Shown here: positions 8,098 through 15,014 of the stretch, piece after piece
Numbering within the stretch: the stretch's first letter is position 1
Layout of the letters: each line of letters starts with the position of its first letter
Origin: Candidatus Omnitrophota bacterium
GTDB taxonomy: Bacteria; Omnitrophota; Gorgyraeia; Duberdicusellales; 4484-171
Direction: 5' to 3'
Assembly: GCA_021735105.1 (NCBI GenBank)
Contig: JAIPHS010000011.1
Span: 1-16,242, forward strand
Length of the DNA stretch: 16,242 nt
Program-made: the position numbers and the translations under genes
Notes under the pieces: model-generated
What the model was told of the DNA's origin: nothing
The model's input: the letters and a program-made list of their open reading frames with translations, nothing else
Databases searched by the model: none

Positions 8098-8963
8098 AGA
8101 ATTTTTTAGTCCTTTTTTTATTGTTTTTTTTTCTTTACCTTTTTGGAGAAAATAAGGTATATCCTAATTATATTGAAGTTAATTTAGAAGAAAAGATAGT
8201 TAAAATCGCCGATTTAAACCTGAGTGGTTATAAAATATCCGGCGATATTAGTTATAAGGTTGATAAAAAAAACAAAGAAACTCTATTTTTCCTTTACGGC
8301 AAAAATTTAAAGGCAGGGGATAAAAGGATAGAGAGTTGTGAGGTACAAATAATCAAAAGAGGTGATATTTTATTTATCGATAAAATCAAATCTCCTAATT
8401 TTACCGGCGCGGGAACTATTGACTTAAATAAGGAAAAAATTCTTTTTAATTTTTCCGGAAACTGGCAAGAAAAAACAGAGCATCTAAAAGGAGATATAAA
8501 TTTAAAAACTAAAGTTTGGGGTAATTTTGAGAGTTTTTTAGTAAGCGGTAGTTTTGTAATTTTTGAAGGCGTATATGAAGGTATCCCTTTTAAAAAGCTC
8601 CGCTGTAGTTTTTTAGGAACACCGCCTGTATTTAATGTTACTGATGCTGAAGTTCTTCTCTATAAAGGTAGTGTTTTTGAATTAAAAGGAGACCTGGACA
8701 TAAGAGATTCGAATAATTTTTTTCCCGGTGTGCAATTTGTGTCTCAGAAATTATTTGTTGATGGATGGCAAATTTTTGGGGTTCAAAATGAAGTCGGCTT
8801 AAAAAAACAAATAGATGATAAGTTTAATATTGAGATAGATACTGAGCAGCAGCAAGAAACAGGTACAGAACTTAGGTATAGCTTAGAAAATGATAATTTT
8901 TTAAAACTGAGGATGGAAGAAAAAGAAACGATTTTAGGTGTTGAAAGAAAAACGGAATTTTAA
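8094..8963 (+). CDS. exported AsmA/TamB-like beta-rich protein of unknown function
   Basis: I do not recognise this 289-residue protein with certainty. Residues 1-18 form a hydrophobic N-terminal segment (LVLFLLFFFLYLF), either a signal peptide or an anchor with no clear cleavage box. The rest is beta-rich with repeated short strands, for example SGSFVIFEGVYEGIPFKKL and DAEVLLYKGSVFELKGDLDI. This stacked-strand style is typical of AsmA/TamB/YhdP-type proteins that bridge the periplasm and carry lipids. The C-terminus ends in alternating strands with a final phenylalanine (ELRYSLENDNFLKLRMEEKE, then ILGVERKTEF), like the last strands of TamB or an outer-membrane beta signal. It overlaps clpC by 4 bases (ATGA) and ends 2 bases before mlaE, so it is translated with the Mla set. 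A role in envelope lipid traffic is inferred from fold style and context only. Confidence 0.5.
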   Translation: MKNFLVLFLLFFFLYLFGENKVYPNYIEVNLEEKIVKIADLNLSGYKISGDISYKVDKKNKETLFFLYGKNLKAGDKRIESCEVQIIKRGDILFIDKIKSPNFTGAGTIDLNKEKILFNFSGNWQEKTEHLKGDINLKTKVWGNFESFLVSGSFVIFEGVYEGIPFKKLRCSFLGTPPVFNVTDAEVLLYKGSVFELKGDLDIRDSNNFFPGVQFVSQKLFVDGWQIFGVQNEVGLKKQIDDKFNIEIDTEQQQETGTELRYSLENDNFLKLRMEEKETILGVERKTEF

Positions 8964-8965
8964 AA

Positions 8966-9724
8966 ATGTTTTTTTTAAAACAAATTGAAGATTTCTTTTG
9001 TTACGTCGGAAATATTATTTATTTCATTAAAGATATATTTTATTGGTTGTTTACAAAAAAAAGAGACCTTAAATCTTTAAGAAGAGAAATAATTTTTGTA
9101 GGAATTGATAGTTTCTTTTTAGTTTCCTTGATTGCTTTTTTCATCGGGATGATTATTGCATTCCAAACCGCCTATCAGCTTCAACAGTTTAAATCAGAAA
9201 TTCACCTTGCTTCTTTGGTGGCTTTATCATTGGTTAGAGAGCTTGGGCCGGTAATCGCAGCTTTGATTGTTGCGGCACGAAGCGGGGCTTCTATTACAGC
9301 TGGTATTGGTTCGATGAAAATTAGTGAACAAGTTGATGCCTTAGAAGTTTTTGGGGTTGAACCTATCGATTATTTAGTTGTCCCCAAATTTATTGCTTTG
9401 GTAGTTTGCCTTCCGGTTTTAGTTATTTATGCGGATTTACTGGGAATTTTTGGAGGATATTTAGTTGGTTCTTTAAAGTTCTCCATGCCTTTTGGTTTGT
9501 ATATGAGAATGACCATTGAATCTTTAGGTTTGATTGATATTGTAGGCGGTTTGGTAAAAAGTTTATTTTTTGGAAGTATTATTGCTTTTGTCTGTTGTTT
9601 TGAAGGGTTTAGGCCTTTTTCTTCAATAGATGTGTCTAAAGTTGTAACGCGTTCGGTAGTACGTTCTTTTATCTTAATTATTATTTTTGATTGTATGTTA
9701 ACAGCATTTTTTTATTTTATATGA
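8966..9724 (+). CDS. mlaE: MlaE-type ABC permease for phospholipid transport
   Basis: Inner-membrane permease of an Mla/MCE transporter that moves phospholipids between inner and outer membranes. The 252 residues fit the MlaE family (typically 250-260) and its hallmark sequence: a helix at about 46-70 (SFFLVSLIAFFIGMIIAFQT), SLVRELGPVIAALIVAARSG (88-107), the coupling segment GSMKISEQVDALEVFGVEPI (115-134), and YLVVPKFIALVVCLPVLVIY followed by GIFGGYLVG. Further hydrophobic segments lie at about 185-211 and 232-252. The start lies 2 bases after the previous stop without a clear Shine-Dalgarno sequence, so translation is probably coupled. The stop overlaps the mlaF start (ATGA). Confidence 0.94.
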   Translation: MFFLKQIEDFFCYVGNIIYFIKDIFYWLFTKKRDLKSLRREIIFVGIDSFFLVSLIAFFIGMIIAFQTAYQLQQFKSEIHLASLVALSLVRELGPVIAALIVAARSGASITAGIGSMKISEQVDALEVFGVEPIDYLVVPKFIALVVCLPVLVIYADLLGIFGGYLVGSLKFSMPFGLYMRMTIESLGLIDIVGGLVKSLFFGSIIAFVCCFEGFRPFSSIDVSKVVTRSVVRSFILIIIFDCMLTAFFYFI

Positions 9725-10485
9725 GCAAAGAAATGATTAAATTAAATAATGTTCAAAGATCTTTTGGGCAAAATTGCGTTCTCAATGGGGTAAACTTAAA
9801 TATAGGCCAGGGAGAAACTTTTCTTCTTATCGGAAGAAGTGGAGCTGGAAAGACTGTTTTGCTTAAGACTATTTTAGGGCTTCTTAGACCTGATTCAGGA
9901 ATGATTTCTATTGATGGAGAGGAGATTGCTCAATTGGCTAAAAATGAGCTAGAAGAAATCAGGCTTAAGTTTGGGTTGGTATTTCAAAATAGCGCGCTTT
10001 TTGATTTTTTAACGGTTTGGGAAAACGTAAGTTTCTTTTTAAAACAACACACCAAAATGAGCAAAAAAGAAATGCATAAAAAAGTCAGCCAAACTCTTGC
10101 TTTGGTAGGTTTAGCTGATATAGAAGATATGTACCCTTATGAATTAAGTGGAGGGATGCAAAAGAGGGTCGCTATTGCCAGAGCGATTATTTATAATCCT
10201 AAGATTATTATCTATGATGAACCTACAACCGGGATTGATCCTATTGCGGTAGATAAAATTGTTTCTTTGATAAAAGATTTACATAATCGCCTTTCTGCTA
10301 CCTCATTGGTGGTAACTCATGATTTAGAAACCGGCCTAAAGATAGCAGACCGTATTGCTTTTTTATTGGGAGGTAAAATTATTTTTGAAGGAAAAAAAGA
10401 AGATGTAAAACATACAAAAGATAAACGCCTTCTCCAATTTATCCAAGGAGCCTCCGGGGGCCCGATAAAGGAGATGGAAGTATAA
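9721..10485 (+). CDS. mlaF: MlaF-type ABC ATPase for phospholipid transport
   Basis: Cytoplasmic ATPase that energises MlaE. The 254 residues hold Walker A GRSGAGKT (38-45), Q-loop FQNSALFDFLTVWENV (88-103), the MlaF-style signature LSGGMQKRVAIARAI (142-156; LSGGM instead of LSGGQ is usual for this family), Walker B IIIYDEPTTGIDP (162-174) and H200 of the switch. The frame extends upstream to an ATG at 9691, but those 10 codons lie inside mlaE; the ATG at 9721 in the ATGA overlap is preferred. A second in-frame ATG four codons later (9733) is possible. No MlaB STAS-protein gene follows. Confidence 0.93.
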   Translation: MSKEMIKLNNVQRSFGQNCVLNGVNLNIGQGETFLLIGRSGAGKTVLLKTILGLLRPDSGMISIDGEEIAQLAKNELEEIRLKFGLVFQNSALFDFLTVWENVSFFLKQHTKMSKKEMHKKVSQTLALVGLADIEDMYPYELSGGMQKRVAIARAIIYNPKIIIYDEPTTGIDPIAVDKIVSLIKDLHNRLSATSLVVTHDLETGLKIADRIAFLLGGKIIFEGKKEDVKHTKDKRLLQFIQGASGGPIKEMEV

Positions 10486-10489
10486 TGTT

Positions 10490-10520
10490 AAGTCCAAAGT
10501 CCAAAGTCCAAAGTCTAAAG
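10490..10520 (+). repeat. 7-base tandem repeat between mlaF and mlaD
   Basis: About four and a half copies of AAGTCCA stand in a row, the last full copy altered to AAGTCTA. They begin four bases after the mlaF stop. No inverted partner (TGGACTT) occurs in the rest of the 93-base spacer, which is otherwise AT-rich and holds the mlaD ribosome-binding site. Confidence 0.85.
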
Positions 10521-10566
10521 ATTTTTATATTTTTGATATAAGACAGAGTATTGTGGATTACATAAA

Positions 10567-10574
10567 GGGAGGGG
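10567..10574 (+). promoter_or_regulatory. ribosome-binding site fixing the GTG start of mlaD
   Basis: GGGAGGGG ends 4 bases before GTG at 10579; measured from a GGAGG core the spacing is 6. The next in-frame ATG comes 16 codons later, inside the membrane helix, so GTG is the start. Confidence 0.75.
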
Positions 10575-10578
10575 ATAG

Positions 10579-11280
10579 GTGAGTAAAAATGCATGGGAAA
10601 TTAAAAAAAGGCTTTCTTATATAAAAATGGGTATTTTTTTTCTAGCAGGATTGTCGTTACTATTTATAGCTTTGGTTTCAATTAAAGATTTTAGTTTATT
10701 TAGGCCCGGTTATAAAATAAAAGTTGTTTTTGATTTTGCTGAAGGAATGAAGAGGGCGTCTCCGGTGCGTTTTTGCGGCGTAGATGTAGGAGAAGTCCAG
10801 GAGGTTATAGTTAAAAATGGCAAGGATAAGCCTCATACTCAAGTAAAAGTTAATATTCAAAGAGAAATAAAGATACCGCAAGGGTCTTATTTTTTTATAA
10901 ATAGTTTAAGTTTGTTTGGAGAAAAATATCTCGAGATTACACCGCCGGATAAATTTTCTGAATATATAAAAGAAAGAGAAACTGTTGAAGGCATATCTCC
11001 TGTGCCTTTGTTTAAGTTGTTTTCTAGTTTTAGTAAAACTATGAGTGAGTTAAGAGCTTTTATTAAAGAAGGCGAGATTAAAGAATCTTTGGAAAACACT
11101 GTTAGAAATTTAGAAGATATTACTTTGGAGGCAAAAGGATTAATCAAGGATGTAAGAAATAAGAGAGGCACTATTGGAAGATTGTTTTATGATGACTCGC
11201 TCTATCAAGAAACAGAAGAGTTTATCTCAGACATAAAGAAAAATCCTTGGAAGTTATTGCATAAACCCAAAGATAAATGA
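10579..11280 (+). CDS. mlaD: MlaD-type MCE-domain lipid-binding protein
   Basis: Periplasmic, inner-membrane-anchored substrate-binding subunit of the Mla transporter; MCE domains form hexameric rings with a central hydrophobic pore. The 233 residues have one membrane helix (about 17-35, MGIFFLAGLSLLFIALVSI), a single MCE domain (about 44-121: YKIKVVFDFAEGMKRASPVR, GVDVGEVQEV, LFGEKYLEITP), then a helical tail (about 148-195) and a C-terminal GTIGRLFYDDSLYQE plus NPWKLLHKP, as seen in many single-MCE proteins. The start is GTG with a strong Shine-Dalgarno sequence. A repeat-filled spacer of 93 bases separates it from mlaF, unlike the overlaps upstream. The stop lies inside the start of the next palindromic repeat. 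No MlaC-like carrier gene is in the window. Confidence 0.92.
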   Translation: MSKNAWEIKKRLSYIKMGIFFLAGLSLLFIALVSIKDFSLFRPGYKIKVVFDFAEGMKRASPVRFCGVDVGEVQEVIVKNGKDKPHTQVKVNIQREIKIPQGSYFFINSLSLFGEKYLEITPPDKFSEYIKERETVEGISPVPLFKLFSSFSKTMSELRAFIKEGEIKESLENTVRNLEDITLEAKGLIKDVRNKRGTIGRLFYDDSLYQETEEFISDIKKNPWKLLHKPKDK

Positions 11281-11407
11281 CAAATGACAAAATTCAAATG
11301 CCAAATCAATAACAAATTACAAAATTCAAATACAAGACAATATTATTTTGATATTTGACATTTGGAATTAATTTGTCATTTGGCATTTGTGATTTGAATT
11401 TGTTTGG
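11275..11407 (+). repeat. palindromic element with tandem copies in its arms, between mlaD and radA
   Basis: The left arm (about 11275-11333) contains two direct copies of a ~32-base unit beginning CAAATGACAAAATTCAAAT (11281) and CAAATTACAAAATTCAAAT (11313). The right arm (about 11353-11407) is an imperfect reverse complement of the same material (blocks such as CATTTGG, ATTTGTCATTTGGCATTTG). The centre, TATTATTTTGATA, would form the loop. The element fills almost the whole gap between the mlaD stop and the radA ribosome-binding site. It could act as an RNA hairpin (partial terminator or mRNA-stabilising structure) or be a small non-coding mobile repeat. Confidence 0.75.
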
Positions 11408-11430
11408 AGTTCCAGGAAAAAGGATAAGTT

Positions 11431-12783
11431 ATGTATATTTGTACAGAATGTGGATATCAATCAGTGAAATGGATGGGCAAGTGCCCTAACTGTAGTGGTT
11501 GGGAAACTTTCCGGCAAAAGGATATCAAACCCCTGTCAAATCAACCAAAAAGCAAAGTTAAGGCAGCACCCTGTTTGCTTAAAGACGTTGGCGGTTTAAC
11601 AGAACAAAGATACCAAACTTATTTTTCTGAATTAGACAGGATTTTGGGGGGTGGATTAGTGTCCGGCCAGGTAATTTTAATCGGTGGTGAGCCGGGAGTG
11701 GGTAAATCTACGCTATTGTTAGAGGTGGCTTCAAGGCTATCTAAATCCGGTAAAACAATGTATGTAAGCGCTGAAGAGTCTCCGCAGCAAATTGGGGTTA
11801 GAGCCAGGCGCCTTAAAAAAGTTAACTTAGACCGATTATATATCAGTGATGAAGAAAAAGTAGAAAATATCTATAAAACAATCGAAAGGGAACAATTTAA
11901 GTTTATAGTTGTAGATTCTATTCAGGTTATGACTAGTTCTTTTGCCGGTGGAACAAGGGGCAGCGTTCTTTCGATAAGAAGCTGCGCGGATTACCTAACA
12001 GAGATAGCAAAAACTTTAGGCGTGGTTATATTTATAGTGGGGCATGTGACAAAATCAGGAGCAATAGCCGGGCCCAAGCTGCTTGAGCATGTGGTAGATA
12101 GCGTGCTCTATTTTGAAGGAGAAATACTTTCAAATTACAGAATATTGCGGTCAATAAAAAATAGATTCGGGCCAACCGGCGATATTGCTGTTTTTGATAT
12201 GACATCAACCGGTTTATCTGAAGTCAAAAAAACTAATGATATTTTCTTACCCCATAAAAAAGAATCTTCTTCAGGCAGTTGTGTAATTTGTCCTCTTGAA
12301 GGCCTGAGGCCGATTTTGGTTGAGTTGCAGTCTTTGGTTAGCCAGGCAACTTTTTCAACGGTAAGAAGAAGAAGTTTAGGTTTTGATTTTAATAGATTTT
12401 CTTTATTAGTCGCGATAATTGAAAAAAGATTAAAAGTGAAAATATCGGGAGAAGACATTTTTTTAAATGTTGCCGGAGGCTTGAGAATAAATGATCCAGC
12501 AGCAGATCTGGGGGCTGTAGTGGCTATTATATCAAGTTTTTTAGAGAAAAAAGTACCGCCGGAGACAGTTTTTATCGGTGAAGTGGGGTTGGGAGGAGAG
12601 TTGAGGCGGGTTGGGAATATAAATTCCAGATTAAAAGAGATAGACCGGGCAAGTTTTAAATATTGTTATATTCCTGAGGCAAATCAAAAAGAAGTTGATA
12701 AAAAGTTCGCTGACAAGGTTCTTGGTTTTTCAAATGTAGGGGAGATTTATAAGAAGCTTTTTAAAAATAGAGGTATTCGCTAA
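11431..12783 (+). CDS. radA: RadA/Sms DNA repair and recombination ATPase
   Basis: DnaB-like helicase that drives branch migration during homologous recombination and repair. The 450 residues show the full family layout: an N-terminal zinc finger with cysteines 4, 7, 18 and 21 (CTECG, KWMGKCPNC), a RecA-like core with Walker A GEPGVGKST (86-94) and VVDSIQVM, the RadA-specific KNRFG motif (243-247, followed by PTGDIAVFDM), and a C-terminal Lon-protease-like domain (about 275-445; FLNVAGGLRINDPAADLG and IGEVGLGGELRRV). The N-terminus is very short before the zinc finger, but an in-frame TAA at 11425 rules out a longer one. The ribosome-binding site (AAGGAT) is modest. The gene's last codons lie inside the repeated element placed before the PIN/TRAM gene. 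Confidence 0.96.
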   Translation: MYICTECGYQSVKWMGKCPNCSGWETFRQKDIKPLSNQPKSKVKAAPCLLKDVGGLTEQRYQTYFSELDRILGGGLVSGQVILIGGEPGVGKSTLLLEVASRLSKSGKTMYVSAEESPQQIGVRARRLKKVNLDRLYISDEEKVENIYKTIEREQFKFIVVDSIQVMTSSFAGGTRGSVLSIRSCADYLTEIAKTLGVVIFIVGHVTKSGAIAGPKLLEHVVDSVLYFEGEILSNYRILRSIKNRFGPTGDIAVFDMTSTGLSEVKKTNDIFLPHKKESSSGSCVICPLEGLRPILVELQSLVSQATFSTVRRRSLGFDFNRFSLLVAIIEKRLKVKISGEDIFLNVAGGLRINDPAADLGAVVAIISSFLEKKVPPETVFIGEVGLGGELRRVGNINSRLKEIDRASFKYCYIPEANQKEVDKKFADKVLGFSNVGEIYKKLFKNRGIR

Positions 12784-12806
12784 ATATATTCATTTTTAAT
12801 GGGAGG
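12771..12806 (+). repeat. leader element before the PIN/TRAM gene, copy B of a two-copy sequence
   Basis: Matches 5615-5651 (before clpC) at 30 of 37 aligned positions with one gap. Unlike copy A it starts inside the upstream gene: AGGTATTCGCTAA contains the last three codons and stop of radA. It ends with GGGAGG (12801-12806), the ribosome-binding site of the next gene, 9 bases before the ATG at 12816. Confidence 0.6.
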
Positions 12807-12815
12807 TTGTTTATC

Positions 12816-13805
12816 ATGTGGGCTTTAGTTTTTTTACGAATATTTTTTGTTTTTGTTTTTGTAGTATTAGGTTTTTCTTTAGGAGGTGAAAGTTCTTTAT
12901 TGTTTGCTGGAGTAGGTTTTGGAGTAGGTATTTTTGTTGTGGTTTTAGAGACATTGGGAAGAAAAGTATCGTTAAAGGGATTAAGCAGCGCAGTGTTTGG
13001 GATTTTACTCGGGTTATTTCTTTCTGCTGTATTTGGTTTTGCTCTTTCTCAATTTCCTCTTTCAAAAGAGGTCTCTATTGATTTCATAGATAATATAAAA
13101 CTATTTGTTACGATTGTTTTTGTTTATTTAGGGTTAACTTTAGGGGTAAAAGGAAAAGATGAATTTAATGTTGTTATTCCTTATGTGAAGTTTAAAAGAG
13201 GTGAATTGCGGGAAGAAGAGGTTATTGTTGATACCAGTAGTATAATTGACGGAAGAATTTTAGATATTGTAAAGACCGGATTTGTTGAAGCAAAGTTTGT
13301 TATTCCACGTTTTGTTTTAAATGAGATGCATACTTTATCTGATTCAACCGATCATATGAAAAGGCAAAAAGGCAAAAGAGCCATAGAGATACTCCATGAT
13401 TTAAAAAAACAACCTAATGTTGAGACCGAAGTGGTCGAAGAAGAAATTTCAGTAGTTAAAACTGTTGATGAAAAAATTATTAAACTAGCTCAAAACCATC
13501 GCGCTAAAGTATTAACTACAGATTATAATCTCAACCGGATTGCTCAGCTCCAAGGGGTAAAGGTGCTAAATATAAATGATCTTGCCAATGCGTTAAAACC
13601 GTCACTTATAGCTGGTAATACCTTTAATTTAAAATTAGTTAAAGAAGGTAAAGAACGTAATCAGGCAATTGGGTATCTAGAAGATGGAACTATGGTGGTG
13701 GTTGAAGGCGGCAAAAAATTAATTGGAAAAACTGTTAATGTTGAAGTTGCTTCAGTGCTGCAGAACCCAAGCGGCAGGATTATATTTACTAAATTAGCTG
13801 GTTAA
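12816..13805 (+). CDS. membrane-anchored PIN/TRAM-domain protein (YacL-like)
   Basis: The 329-residue protein has four hydrophobic segments (about 1-20, 27-46, 56-78 and 92-112), a cytoplasmic PIN nuclease-fold domain (about 135-260) and a C-terminal TRAM RNA-binding domain (about 268-326, GYLEDGTMVVVEGGKKLIGK). The PIN acidic residues appear intact: D139 in VDTSSIIDGRI, E170 in FVLNEMHTL, D218 in TVDEKI and D236 in TTDYNLN, so a metal-dependent ribonuclease activity is plausible. The family is widespread and usually sits between radA/disA and ispD, as here; its cellular substrate is unclear. ATG at 12816 is chosen because the ribosome-binding site GGGAGG ends at 12806; an in-frame TTG at 12807 directly abuts that site and cannot be used sensibly. 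Confidence 0.92.
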   Translation: MWALVFLRIFFVFVFVVLGFSLGGESSLLFAGVGFGVGIFVVVLETLGRKVSLKGLSSAVFGILLGLFLSAVFGFALSQFPLSKEVSIDFIDNIKLFVTIVFVYLGLTLGVKGKDEFNVVIPYVKFKRGELREEEVIVDTSSIIDGRILDIVKTGFVEAKFVIPRFVLNEMHTLSDSTDHMKRQKGKRAIEILHDLKKQPNVETEVVEEEISVVKTVDEKIIKLAQNHRAKVLTTDYNLNRIAQLQGVKVLNINDLANALKPSLIAGNTFNLKLVKEGKERNQAIGYLEDGTMVVVEGGKKLIGKTVNVEVASVLQNPSGRIIFTKLAG

Positions 13806-13811
13806 AAGCAT

Positions 13812-13884
13812 TTGATAACTGATAAATGGTAATTGATAAATGATTTTAATTCTTAATTATCAGTTATAAATTATCAATTATAAC
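13812..13884 (+). repeat. palindromic element with tandem copies in its arms, before ispD
   Basis: The left arm holds two near-identical 14-15 base units (GATAACTGATAAATG then GTAATTGATAAATG, 13815-13843). The right arm holds two reverse-complement-type units (TTATCAGTTATAAA then TTATCAATTATAAC, about 13857-13884), with AT-rich bases between them. About 24 of 30 bases of the arms pair. The element ends 3 bases before the ispD ATG and leaves no room for a Shine-Dalgarno sequence. Its architecture matches the element at 11275-11407, though the sequence differs. Confidence 0.75.
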
Positions 13885-13887
13885 AAT

Positions 13888-14550
13888 ATGAAAGTTGCAG
13901 TAGTAATTGTTTGTGCTGGTTTCGGCAAGCGTATAGGCCGGCCTAAAGCAGATATTCTTTTAGCGGGTAAGCCTCTTTTTTACTACAGCCTTAAAACTTT
14001 TTTAGATGTTAGCCAGGTTAATCAAATCATATTAGTCCTTCAGAAAAAACATTTTAAAATAGCAAGAAAGTTTGTAGCTGAGAAAAAAGTTGATTTAGTA
14101 AAAGGGGCTAAAACAAGGAAGCAATCAGCTGCAAATGGGTTAGCTAAAATAAGAAATAGCTTAAATTATGTTTTAATCCATGATTGCGCCCGCCCCTTTG
14201 TTAAAAAACAAATAGTATTAAAAGTTATTAAAGAATTAAAAAAGCATTCGGCAGTGGTTCCGGGTATCAAAGTAAAAGATACATTAAAGCAGATAAAAGG
14301 CGGGCTGGTTAAAAAAACTTTAGATGGAAGCAATATTTATTCTATCCAAACCCCGCAAGGGTTTAAGAAAGGCTTGATTAAGGCGCTATATAAGAAGTAC
14401 AAAAGAAATGATTTTACGGATTCATCTAAAATTTTTGAGAAAAACGGTAAAACCGTAAAGTTGGTTGAGGGAGACTCATTAAATTTTAAATTAACTTACC
14501 GGGAAGATATTATTTTAGCAAGAGCAGTAAAAAAATATGGAAAAATATAA
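13888..14550 (+). CDS. ispD: 2-C-methyl-D-erythritol 4-phosphate cytidylyltransferase
   Basis: Third enzyme of the MEP isoprenoid pathway; it joins CTP and methylerythritol 4-phosphate to give CDP-methylerythritol. The 220 residues show the nucleotide-binding N-terminus CAGFGKRIGRPK (9-20; the family has AAGxGxRMG...PKQ), LAGKPLFYYSL, VLIHDCARPFV (the HDxARP motif), VPGIKVKDTL, SIQTPQGF, and FTDSSKIFEKNGKTVKLVEG followed by NFKLTYREDI. Two deviations stand out: PKQ is PKA and the usual TDD(A/S) reads TDSS. The main catalytic lysine and arginine positions appear kept. There is no Shine-Dalgarno sequence; a palindromic repeat ends 3 bases upstream. The gene overlaps ispF by 14 bases. Confidence 0.9.
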   Translation: MKVAVVIVCAGFGKRIGRPKADILLAGKPLFYYSLKTFLDVSQVNQIILVLQKKHFKIARKFVAEKKVDLVKGAKTRKQSAANGLAKIRNSLNYVLIHDCARPFVKKQIVLKVIKELKKHSAVVPGIKVKDTLKQIKGGLVKKTLDGSNIYSIQTPQGFKKGLIKALYKKYKRNDFTDSSKIFEKNGKTVKLVEGDSLNFKLTYREDIILARAVKKYGKI

Positions 14551-15013
14551 AGTTGGCTTAGGATATGACCTGCATAGATTTACAGATAAGAAGCATTTTC
14601 TTCTTTTGGGCGGGTTTAAAATAAATTGCGGGTTTGGGCTTGAAGCGGTATCGGATGGAGATGTGGTTTTGCATGCGGTATCAGACGCTATCTGCGGCGG
14701 GGCTGCCTTAGGTGATATTGGAGACTATTTTCCTCCCTCTGATAAAAAAAGCCAAGGTATAGAAAGCAGAAAAATTGCTAAAATCATTTTGGCAAAAATA
14801 AAAAGAATCTATGAAATAGTAAATATTGACATTACTCTAGTAGTCGAAAAACCTAAATTAACCTCTTATAAGAAAGATATTGTCGAATCATTGAAAGATA
14901 TTTTTGAGATACCGGATATCAATTTAAAGATAAAATCAAAAGAAGAAACCGAAGCCTTAGGCGGGGTTGACACACTAAGTTGTTTAGCTGCGGTTTTGTT
15001 AAAAGGTACCTAA
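14537..15013 (+). CDS. ispF: 2-C-methyl-D-erythritol 2,4-cyclodiphosphate synthase, divergent
   Basis: Cyclises CDP-methylerythritol 2-phosphate to methylerythritol cyclodiphosphate in the MEP pathway; the family works as a trimer with a metal at each active site. The 158 residues are of normal length. The metal ligands D11, H13 (GYDLHRF) and H46 (LHAVSDA) are present, as are SDGD (39-42) and GDIGDYFPPSD (59-69). Two family features are altered: the histidine of the usual HSDxD motif is valine (V38), and the C-terminal TTxExLGFxGRGEG segment is replaced by KEETEALGGVDTLS (135-148), keeping TE-LG but losing the GRGEG arginine. Position after ispD and overall similarity make the assignment firm; full activity is less certain. 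It ends 1 base before cysS begins. Confidence 0.88.
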   Translation: MEKYKVGLGYDLHRFTDKKHFLLLGGFKINCGFGLEAVSDGDVVLHAVSDAICGGAALGDIGDYFPPSDKKSQGIESRKIAKIILAKIKRIYEIVNIDITLVVEKPKLTSYKKDIVESLKDIFEIPDINLKIKSKEETEALGGVDTLSCLAAVLLKGT

Positions 15014-15014
15014 G

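Noticed and set aside
9691..9720. Upstream ATG giving mlaF a 10-residue extension
   Set aside because: It lies within the last codons of mlaE, and the ATGA overlap at 9721 is the typical coupled start.
11281..11407. CRISPR-like array between mlaD and radA
   Set aside because: Units are imperfect, adjacent without unique spacers, and partly inverted; this is a palindromic repeat, not a CRISPR.
12807..12815. TTG at 12807 as the PIN/TRAM start
   Set aside because: It directly abuts the GGGAGG ribosome-binding site, leaving no spacer; the ATG at 12816 has a 9-base spacing.
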